Origin: Arbacia lixula
Taxonomy: Eukaryota > Echinodermata > Echinoidea > Arbacioida > Arbaciidae
DNA: 64,000 nt
Reading direction: 5' to 3'
Assembly (NCBI GenBank): GCA_963669155.1
Contig: OZ022578.1
Span: 9,446,730-9,510,729 of the forward strand
In this document: one piece after another, positions 31,157-43,100 of the stretch
Position numbering within the stretch: position 1 is the stretch's first letter
Layout of the letters: each line of letters begins with the position of its first letter
Position numbers and translations under genes: made by a program
The notes under the pieces: generated by a model
Told to the model about the DNA's origin: nothing
Database searches by the model: none
Seen by the model: the letters and a program-made list of their open reading frames with translations, nothing else

Positions 31157-34100
31157 TCACTCACTCACTCCAAGGGAGAGAGGCAGAAAGAGGAAGAGGG
31201 AAACTGAAAAAAAAGCGTATCGGGACTGATAGTTGCGATGAAAACATGATAGTAATTCGAATCGACGCCAATGTTCCTCGGACAGGTACGACATGAAGTG
31301 TACTAGTGGAACATGATAACACATCATGCAGTACGGTCACGATCTAGTTCGCAAACCACGGGACGAAACCCCACGTGGCTGCAACATGACGATGTTTTCC
31401 AGACGAAGGGTCAAGAAGTTAACTCTAAGTAAACAAAGCCTGCTCTATAATATTACGAAATACAACCTCCCTTCTGACTGACGCCGCCTCATATTTCATA
31501 ATTTAGGATTGCGATGTGGAAGATCAAACATGTTTAAACAAAATTTCACTTTAGAAAGAAATGCAAAATATTCCAAGGTGTCATGCATTAAGTAACCCGT
31601 GGCATTCCACCTACGCTATCCAACAGGTATGATTTTACTTATTATTGAATGTTGATATAAATTTCCGATACATTATACATGCATGGACCAACAACATCCA
31701 TGAGAAAACTGATTGTCAAATATTTGAAATTCCGAGGGGAAGATATACGACCATGTTATAGGATAATGTTGGTTTGATTGCGAGATGCGCGATCGGGGCT
31801 AATAGTGACAGAAGGGTATTTCATTTCGCTGATTTATGTGCTGGAAACAGTGACTAGGGAATGATATTGATTTCGTAGAGCAGTCATGTTGTTGATAAGG
31901 AACGAACCTCATCATCACGAATTCAAGAAAAAAATCTACTTCCATGTGAAGCGACATTCATTTTCTAACGTTGTGTATGGTATTACAAACAATATTTTTA
32001 TAATATTGTTTTAATGGCGGATTGACGTTGAAGCAGGTGCAAAGTTTAGAAAAATTGTTGTTTTGTTTTTGATGAGACAGAGATACTTCATCTTGTGTGA
32101 ATGTTGATTTTATGAATAAATATGATTTTAATTTGTATTGATATGTATTGTTTTCGATGTAAACATCAACATTCCAACCCTTGGGCTGCAGTTGTATGTA
32201 TTTCCCAATGAATGTAACTTTTGATTTTTTTTATTTGAAATAAACCATTGTATCATATCATATAAAAGGACAGTGATCGTAGAAGACGGAGTAGGGGGTC
32301 GAGAAGGAGAAAATGCAAAGTGTTATGAAAAAACAAAGGTTGCAAAAAAGTGGCTATGTTACTGCTGCCATGGGGATGATGAATAGGAAAATATATATTG
32401 TCGCTATCTCCATCGTCATCATTGTAAGCGCCATTTACATCAGTTTAATGTGATTCTAATCTTGAAATGCATTCGAGCTCGTAGACCGAAAATGATCGCG
32501 ATAACGACTTCCTCGATAATCATTATTCCCCTCTGTCCTTTAGCAATAGGACAGAGTTATTTCATTCGGAGGGAAGGAAGCCTTCATTAGTCCATTTCCC
32601 GCCTTCAATCTTATCCCCCATCAGTTTTCATATTTCCTATTAGAGAACAGAGACAGCCCTCCCCAGCTCCCTTCACCACTACCCATGGTAGGGATTTTGA
32701 GGTTCAGAACTCGTCGCGACTCGGGTACGCCCAACGAACCGTGAAAGGTCCCCCGGCCCCAAGGGCAAGGCTGTATGGTGGAGAGGGATGGACAGCAGCA
32801 ACGCCAGGGGTGGGTTTCTCCAAACGATGACAAGTCTAACCTCGGTTCTAACTCAATTGCGCGCTATCTAGGCTCCAATCTAACACAATGTAATGCATAT
32901 TTATGTATTACCGGGTGCAGAGTACACGCATAAAGCTACAAACGTAACCAATATATGGATATACATATGATGGGAATAACTCTGGCCAGATTGGACCATG
33001 GATAGCGCTGAGGATGGGCTTGTCATAGTTTTGAGAAACCACCACCCACAGATATAGGTGTGACACCCCTCCACCTGTCTCCAATATCCGCCATTGCCGC
33101 ATTGACACTAGTAGTACACACCAGCTATAAAGTTAACAGGGGAATTATTCATGTTTGGACATCTGCAAGAAATATTAAGCTGTTGTATACGTTTTCATAA
33201 TTAGATATCTATACGGTCTTGATATTTGTTTTCCGTTTTAAAACTATTGTTTTAGCACCTTCATGGTCATATCTAAAATAACTTACTTCTAAATTATGAG
33301 TCTCATTTGTAAAGCTAGCATAGGGGTAAAGGTTAAGGCAAAATAGTTTACAGAAAAAAGTTTACTTAATCTTCAAGGGTAGTTTCCATGTTTTGCTTGG
33401 AGGCAAAAAGGAAGGAGTGTACTAGAAGGGCTGACAACAAAAACGTAAATCGAGCTTGATGGTGGGTTAGGCCATTTCCTGACCTACTTTTAATCTGACC
33501 TAGTCTTTCTGACCCAGTTTTTTGCCATTTATTTTGTACACGAGGCAGTTTTCATGAGACGGCCTCTGTTATTGGCTACTGTACTAATGAATATTTAAGA
33601 CTATGGCTTGTCGAAATTCTACACCCGGGTGCGTTCTCATTCACTGCATGCACGTGCAGTTAGCGAGCTAGCTGCTCGCTCATTCACTTTCCTAGTATAG
33701 GTTAGCTGAGTGAAGCTGTAGGGATTATTTTCCTCTCCTTAGCTTTCCTGTTTTTAGCCCTCTTTTGTGTCACCTTTTCCTCTGACTGCAATTTTTTCCG
33801 TGTGTGGATATATTGTGACGTTTCTGACAGCTGGATGTGGCATTTTGTTGAGTTTTTGGTGAGTTTCGGGCTGGTTTAGAATGCTTGGTATATGACTGTT
33901 GTGTGATGACTGAGGTGTGACTGCCGTTTGTTTTTGCTCGCCGTGAACGCATTACGTGTGTGTAAGACTGGGCTGTAGCGCGAACAATACGATAATACAC
34001 TGTATAGGTAGACATAAATCCGAGGTTTTTTGCTTTGCATCCTTTTCAGTCGCATTTCAGTTCTAATTTGGTTCACAATCCTGACCAGCACTGTTTTAGT

Positions 34101-37100
34101 TATCGTGTAGCTTTCATCAGTATACCTCTAAACATTTTTTTTTCTTTTGCAGTTTAAATTAGGTGTGTTCTCAACACTTCAAATTTCATCGCAGACCCAG
34201 TCCCAAACACTCGTTTTGCTGTGATCGTGTTGTGGCTGTAATTGTGCAGAGAGAATGGCTGCTGTCCTCTTTTATTCTCTAGTTGCTTTCTTCCACAGGT
34301 TCTGCAAGCAACTTGTCACAGTTTACCCCCTTTTGATGATATGTATATATATATGTATATCTTGTATAATAAAGAGAGCCTGCTCAGCAGGTGTTTCATT
34401 CTTCCTTTCTTCATCTTTCTAGTTCTCTGAACCCCAAATGATGAACAAAAAAATCCACAATAACTATGTAAAGAAAGAAACAAACAAAAATAATCACGCT
34501 TTTTTCTTTTTCACTTCCAACACATCTGTTTCTATGGACCTTTTTTTCCCTCCATGTTGCATGTTCTAAAACTGTACTCCTCAGAGGGCAATGATTTATA
34601 TCAATGTAGTAACTAAATTCCTGTAAATTGTTTCAAGAAAACCACAACTTTTCTTTACTTGAGGTAAATGTCGTTCATCATGGCAAAAATACCATCAAAG
34701 TTTGAGGTGTAAGAACACTCCCTGAAAGAACATGGAGAAAAATGAATACTTAACATCACATTCGCATTCCTTTGCAAAATGTAGACATCACATGCCTGTT
34801 TGGAAGGTCATAATACTTAATAGTTTGAGAACTTCCCCCAAGACAAGCCTGCGATGTTTACATTTTGCAAAAGAATGTGTTATGCATAGTGTAGCGTCCA
34901 GACTACGAAGGTCACTCGTAGGACGTTGATAGTCTACACTCTAAAACTTTTTGTTCTCCTCTTGTTATAAACATGCTCTTATCTCTTGACTACCAATGCT
35001 ACCAATGCTAACAAAATCTTGCTTCCGTGATAAAATCAAACATTTTTCTTTATTTGTTGGTTATCTTATTGTGATACTTGCGCTTCTTTTGGATCGTGCC
35101 TTATCAAAATTCTCGGAGTATAAATATTCATTGTGTCTAGGAACGTAAGACTATCAGTTGTTTCTAATATCAGCAAGCGCTCTAAAGCGCGTTCTTATTG
35201 ACATCCCATTCGCAACCGCTCTCTGATTACACTCTCGGAGTCACGTGGCTTAGTCCACGCGGGAATTGCCGGCGCCGGACTGCTCCACTACAGAAAAAGG
35301 GGACGGTGTTCTCAGAAAGAAAATATAATGTAAAAAAACACTGGATTTTTGTGGGACAATAAGATAAAAGTGAGTTTGTTTATCCTTGTTGTATTAATGA
35401 AGAATACATCATCTCATGAAAATGTTATTGAATGATTGAATAAGGAATATTTTTGGTAGAAATTTATTATGCACCCCTATCAAACAGTCGATGACTCCAA
35501 TATTTTTTTTCTCTCGCGAGATTTGGGGAAAAAGAGACGGGAGATTCCATTTTGTTCTAGGGGATTTAGAGCATCATGTCGGGAGGGACAGATAAAAAAA
35601 TAATAAATAGTCTGATAAAACCTAGCAAACATGAAATAATTATAACACAAACACATATCTATTCACTCAACTTTTTATCACAACATGGCATTTGTGCACA
35701 GTAATAGGTTTTCTAGTGTCCTTATATCAACTCATTACCCACATACAATGGTACAAAGGAACAGCTGATATCGGCATGAGCGTGCTCTCGCAGGCTGTGG
35801 CCGATTGCAGAGAGCAAGGATTTCTCTCTCAGCTGTGAAAAGCTCTGGCGTCTATGAGCTAGCGTGTAAAAAAAAATTGCGCCTCCTGGCCGCCTCTTTG
35901 GCCGCGCCGGCGCGAATGTTCGAAAAAATTGCGCCTCCTGGCCGCCTCTTTGGCCGCGCCGGCGCGAATGTTCGACAAGCCATACCATAGTCTTGAATAT
36001 TCATTAGCACAGTAGCCAATAACAGAGGCCGTACTGAGTGAATGGCAAAAAAAACTGGGTCAGAAAGACTAGGTCAGATAAAAGTAGGTCAGGAAATGGC
36101 CTAACCCCTTGATGGTAGGGGTGGTCGTTTTATTTACTTAACAGGGACAACTTGAAAACAATTATTATAATTTTGTCAGCTGTCACGGTAACATAAAATG
36201 AGCTCTGATGAATACAGCTGTTACCACAGCAAGTTACAATAGCTGTGCAGCTACTTATGCGTACGAAACACAAATCCCGACTCCTGCAATACAACGAATG
36301 CACATTATTTGTATTACTATTCATACATATCTGGAAACGGATGTATAATTGAATAATTAATTGACTACCTCTGGGACCACCTAAACGGGAAATAAACGCT
36401 TTTATTGCAGATGTCTGAGCACGATAGGGCAAAAACAGGAAGAGAAATTATTATTTAAATCTTTTTCAACAAATCTGAATTGCGCTTAAGTAAACAATTT
36501 ACTGCAATCAAATTTATTACATTAAGAGTTTCGTGAATTAATGTTTAGTGCTTTCATATAAGGCGCTATTACCATATCGGAATATATTCTGAGCAGTGGC
36601 ACAAAGAGTTGATCTATGTCTCGTAGTGAACGGTACATATGTAAGCTCATTATATGAATATCAAACTTTAAGTGGTAGTCTACAGATAGGTGCCATCCAC
36701 CCTCAAACCTATGTGGTGTATGTACATATTTGGAAGTTGATTATGAAATTAATATACATTATATTCCACATACTAAGATTGTTGCTATATGATTGGTCAA
36801 GAGTTGATCACGTGATGAGGCGTAGTTTTTCCTATCAGATCACCTGAGAATAAAAGTTCGTTACACTCTAGGTGATAGTACTTTTTGGTTTCGCTGATCT
36901 CTTCACTCCTCACAGTCCTAATGCGTGATTAATATTTTGAGTACGCGCGAAATAAAAGTGCGTTAAACTCGGACTATCACTTGTCATCTAACGCGTCCAA
37001 ACGCGCGTCCTGACGCGCGTCATAATGCGCGTCCTAATACGCGTCCTAATACGCGTCCTAATGCGCGTCCTAATGCGCGTCCTAACGCGTGTATTCCCCA

Positions 37101-40100
37101 TGGCAGCGGCTCGGGGTTATGGAGATAAGTAAACATTACCTTTTTACGTCAAATTGTCATTTTTGGTATAGATTCAGATGGTATAGATTCAGATGTGGAA
37201 TATAAAGCAAATAATCAACTTTTGGTTTCAGGCAATGAGACGAACTATCACTTCCTCGGCGATCTGAATGTATACGCTATCTTTCCTCAGCTGCGCTTCG
37301 GAAAGATAGCTACATCCAGATCGCCTCGGAAGTGATAGTTCGTCCCATCACCTTCACCAACGTTGATTATTTGTTTAATAAAAACAAAAGGTTTGGCTCC
37401 ATCTTGTACCACAAAGCACAACATATTCCACTGGCTCCACGCAAATTATGCAAGCACAGTTTTCACGTAGACCTACTGAGAAGAATTTGGCGTAACAGGT
37501 GTGGGGGTGTTTATTTCCATATTACCACCCAATGAACAATACTGAAATTAACATTCTTTTTCTAAAGGTGAAGGAATGTTTTCAAGAGTGACATCCTGCC
37601 AAGTATGTAATTTACGATGTAGAATCCTTGGCACTTCCTGAGCAACGGAGTGAGGATGTCGCTTTCAACATGAAATCAGTGCTGAAATCGACACTCTTTT
37701 GTAAACAAGAAGGAATATTTTTTCGGCATCCGTCAACTACAATGTATGATCATTCAAACGTCTTGATGAAAGGGCGAAATCATGTTCTTAAAAACCCAAT
37801 ATAATTTACCTTCAAGAGAGCTTAGTTAATCATTTGAGATGGAAGATTATACATTTTCATGGATAATGATAACTTTCACAACTGTTGCTTTCGAATGTTT
37901 TCCATCATCATAAAATCGCTGCCTTTACCACCCGCTCATACAATAATGCATGTACATCACTTAATTGTGTTAATTACAATAAAGAATATTCTGGAAATTC
38001 TAAACATTCTACCAGATAGGCCTATACTGACATCACATAGTATTCAGACTAGTGAGTGGAAGGAGCATAACCTTTGAAGCATTTTAAAATCTTAAGTAAG
38101 AAATGTAAATTAAATTCGATATGATAAGAAGCCGGTATAGCTTTAGCATGTTTAGTATTTTGGGTGAGATAATATCAGCACGAATGTCATTTAGCTGTGA
38201 CTAGTTTCTCTCCCTCTCCTTTCTTTGATTTGCTTTCTCTTCTTTGCTGACTAACATTTCAGGAATTCGAAAGTAAAACGAGAACCCTGATACATCTTTA
38301 TAACGTGTGAGGGCATCAACCTCATGAAAGGTCGTCTGTATGCTCGATGTCGAAACAGAAATCTCGGGTTTCGGCTCGCCCGAATCAGTCATTGTAAGGT
38401 CACCAAAGGATGATACGATCCGATGCGATCAGTCGTACCACTTTGGCCGAATCGCAGGACCGGTCATTGGATTTGTGACGTCACATTTCCAGTCGTAGGC
38501 TCTAACGACTCAGAATCGTGGGAAATCGTGTCGGCTTCGGTAAATTTCATTCACAAACACTAGTCTGACGTGACATGAGATGGAAGTGCAGTGGCGGATG
38601 TAGAGTGTGTACAATACCTCATAGATCTGAGTTAAATAAATATACATCGTCTCTGTTTTTTCTCCCTGTTCCTCACAGGGACAAACAAGCATAATGCTAT
38701 TCATGATTTCCTTCATATCTTTATGATCATGATGCCTGAAGAATGCGAAATGACAATGATGTATCGATCATGATTTGTGCCGATGAAAATACAACTTACT
38801 CATTCACTGTCATTGGTTGGGTGTGGGAGCGATATTATATGCCTTGCCATTTGTTAAATCTTCATAAAACTCATCTGTGTTCCAGTCGTTATATGCCACT
38901 GATTATCAAGTATTAGCAGACCAGGCATAATATCGTATGGTTCATTTGCGACGTACTGTATGGGGAAGCATGAAAAAGTCTGGACTGAAAGAGTATCTGA
39001 TACTGACAAAACGCTGCTTTTAATACTTTTCTTACAGGAAATGTATTTATTTCTTGTGAGATAATCGCCCTTGACGGTTTATAAAGTTAGCGAAATACTC
39101 ATTTCAGAGGACAGAAGCCTTGATTCATGGCAACAATGAAGTGCATTTTACGTCAAACATTCAGTGTTCAAGATGACAGGACCACCTGCTATCGCACAGC
39201 CTGAATACATTATACACATACCCTGCACATTATCTTTCATAACTTTATTCAGCTTTGTCCGTCAACATCGAGCATGTCCAATAAACTCCTAAGAAAAACC
39301 ACATTGCTTGTTTGTAAAAAGAGGAACACACGGGGAAAAATGACCTACAACGCTCTCCACCACAAGCAGAAACGACTTGTTGAACATTTGATAAATAGTT
39401 GCTCTGGCAGATAACAACCTGTCGCCAGTTCGATGCGCGACATTCCGCTTGTATATTACTGGGTGTGGCGCCCCCAAGTGTCCATCTCAATTTCTTTCGC
39501 GCTGAAATGGCGGGAAACAGTTTTGTCGGCCCAGCGTAAGAGTCGTCTGTTCCTAACAAGAGGATACACTATCGCCTACGCCGTCATCAAGATCGAATCG
39601 GAACACTTTTCGTCTCGGGGGTGATTTCCGCCAGCAATTTCACAAGTTCATGAGATCCTAATTACTCTAAAATATGTTTGTAATTAGTTTGAGACGATCT
39701 GTATCGGGAAAAATAGAAAACAAGATGTTATTGGTCGACCTCATATCGATGTGTATTGCGACGAGAAATCAAACATGAGCTACATCGACGTCTTGAACTT
39801 TTCCCGGAGCCAAACATTTAATCTATGATGAAAAATTTTGGTTATACATGTATCATGTTTCATAGTCACACATAGGCCTCGTAGAATGCAACGCATTTGA
39901 AGTCACGTCTTCTTTAACCAGAGGTCCCGAGAAATGCTCTTCCAAAAAGTACGAGTGTGTTGTGTAGAGTGGTGAACAAATCTGTTGGGCGTAAGATTTG
40001 AATGCCATTACCGCACTCATTATTAAACACTTTTTATCTAAAGAAAATGAAAGGATTTCTATTTTAAACAAAAAATCCAGAGCCTCAGTAGTGTAGCCTA

Positions 40101-43100
40101 TGCATCGTTTTGTTTCCTCGCCAAATAAGGTGATTTTTAAAATACATATCTCTGCACTATTTGCCTCGCTTGATTTAGTTTACATGTTTCTTCGGACGCC
40201 GGAAACCATGGGTTTACCAAAAATACATTCAGCACCTGGTACCTAGACCTGCGGTGACCTGCGGCGACTCGTATGCTATAAATACCTTTTCATTTAGTTC
40301 TTTCCCTGCCACAATGTGGGTTTCTCATACAGATATGTGACGTCACAATAGTGTTTCATGTCGAGTTGGAGCAAGGTGCGAGGTAATTGGTTGATAGGAG
40401 ATAACGAGGACCATGATACTGTTACGATTATCCAAAACTGTTCTCAATAACATCAGTATCAATCGAATTAATCTCACGCTGCGAAATATTTACCACACAC
40501 GTGAAAACTGCCTGTGACATACATGACATAGTCTTAGTCAAAGATCCATTGCATCCAAACAAAGACGTTTTTCACAATTATCATTATGTAAGCTTTGATG
40601 CATAACTTTATAACATGCTGTTTGGTAAAGACTACTGGATGGCTTGTTTAACAGCTCTTTATTAGTAGTAGTACCTTACTATCAGGCAAACCAATCTGAT
40701 CAAGTTACCATGGTTCCTGAGCTGGTAAGTGAGAAAGCGTGAACTGATTTACATACAACGGGATACCAATGAGTGCTTCTTTGAAAAACAAATGAACATC
40801 TCACGGAGATGGAAAAGCCAATCACCTTCCCCCAAAAAACAAAAGAAAAACGTTTAAGGTATGATCACTCCCCGCACCTCCCTCTCTCTTTCTTCCCCTT
40901 CCCTTCATTCCCTTTGCCCCATTCTCCCACCAGCTCTTATACCTCCCATCCCCCACCCCTTCCAGTGCGCCTCCCCTATCACCCCAGCTACACCACTTGT
41001 AGCTGGCGCCCCTTCCCCCCGCCAGGTCCTGCCGGGAATGCACCTGTGTCAGGTGTAATCATTGGTAATCGTGACAATTACCGGTAGGAGAGATACAGTG
41101 TAATCAACTCATCGACCTACAAACTCAAAAAAATTTCAAACATAACTTCCACGTTGATATCAGTCGTAGTTCGTATATCTGTGATTGCAGGGTCAAGCGT
41201 TCATACAAGTTAATGTCATGAAACATCGCTAGGTGAGGTAGTCTTTCTAATACCAGTAAAATTACCCCTCCCGCGATGAAAAAAGTGCCTCCTGTGTGGT
41301 CAATGTACGCCCCCCTCATCCCCCCCCCCCCCCCTCCACCACCATCACCTGTACACGGTCATGATATTGGATGCGTGTTAGAATCCCAGACGTAGAAATT
41401 GTAAGTGCAACTGTAGCTGTACTCGTTTTGCTCTATTTGGCTGTCGGAATGTTTTGAGTAAAGGTGGACAAAGATACATATTCATTTCTTTGTATTGAAC
41501 GCAATTCCTCTCCCCAGTCAATCAGAGACAGAACTTGTGTTGGATAATAGTGCTTTCTCCCTCTTCTTTTAAAAAAAAAAAACCTTTCCGACATAGTCTC
41601 CTCTCATCTCTATTTTTTTCCTACTTCGCATTCCCTCTCTTGTTCTCCTTATTCTTGTCACATTATGTAACTGAACAATGCATATACTTTCGCAGTACGG
41701 TACTGAGAGGGTTCAACTGGAGGTTCTTCCTTTGCCCCCCCCCCCCCCCCTGCTCTCCCCCACCTCCACTTAGTCATAAAGTTGGAAGCTAATCACACAA
41801 GTGAAATTCCTCTGCTCATCAATCTCTGCATATCCCCACACGATTAGTAGGCCTCCCGTGCGAGACTTCACCCCAGCCGTTGAGGCCAGAACTTCTGTCA
41901 AGGAGAACTCTAAAGCATTCCAGGTGCTGATAATGTGTCCGCGGACCACATACCTCTCATAACGTATCATCGAAAATGAGTTCCGATAACAATCATCAGG
42001 AATGAGAGGGTAATGGCCCGACAAGGTTAAAACAAAAACCTTTAAAAATCGTCTCCATTGTTTCATCACCCAATCATGCCAATATCGCCCATAATAGTAG
42101 TCACTGTCATGAGAAATCAAAATCAATGTTAAATCTGGATAACTAGCCTGCAAAATCAGTAAATAACAATGGTTGTAATTGATGTTGCTATCTGCTACTT
42201 GCTATCACAAACTACGTGTATCTACACTGCTAGCATTATGAATTTAATTAAGCTTCGCTTCACCGTAAAAACATTTCCAGTGACACCCCTTTAAACTGGG
42301 TGCTTCATTTGTATTTATTTTGTTATTTACGGCAAATAGTTTACGTGTATAAGGCATGTGTGTACTGACTACAATCTGAAACGAAGACTTGTTTTATGCC
42401 AGTCAATCAACTTTCAAACGCTATGACAGAGATGGACTAGGTCGGGTTTTGACTAGTAGGCCGATCGTCAACCCACATATCAATATTTGCACATTCCGTC
42501 TTCACTTTCTATCAGAAAGTCAATCGGACTGGGTACATATTTATGACATGGATATGCCATTCCTCTTCTCGTAAGCGATATGCACTAGTGATATCGCTCT
42601 AAAGCGCTCCGCTCAGTAAATCAACAGTTTTATCTATGAGATAAACTGTCTGTGTCTTGAAAGAAAGAAATAAGACATGCGTTTGATTTGAATTTAATTG
42701 AGGTTTAAAGGCGGACTTGGTCTTACGAGAGGGGGAGGGGCAGCGTATCAATTGAAAACCAGACTTAAAACAAATATACTAGTAACCATTCATCTTCGTT
42801 AACGTCAACGTCATATATTTTTATTACATGAACATTTCACTTTTGTTCAATGTGTACTTTGTAATGTTAGCATTTTAATGTAAACTTTATTTTGATAGGT
42901 GACTAAGTCTAAATAATCATTATTTATTATTTTTTTTTTATTAAACTCCACCTTTCATTACGTCCGTTTTTAGAATCGAACATTGCCAACAAAATATGAA
43001 CGAAAATAGATTTCAAAATAACGTTTTCTCTCTTTAAAGCTGTCAATCAAATCGGTCACATGCCACTTGTTTTTCATCTTGAAACAAATCTCGAGCCAGG

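Noticed and set aside
36986..37092. CRISPR-like array of short repeats
   Set aside because: Units are contiguous 12-mers without spacers, in a clearly eukaryotic genome; this is a minisatellite.
39245..39559. 104-codon minus-strand frame with mixed composition
   Set aside because: No motif or splice signal could be linked to it; similar lengths occur by chance in this window.
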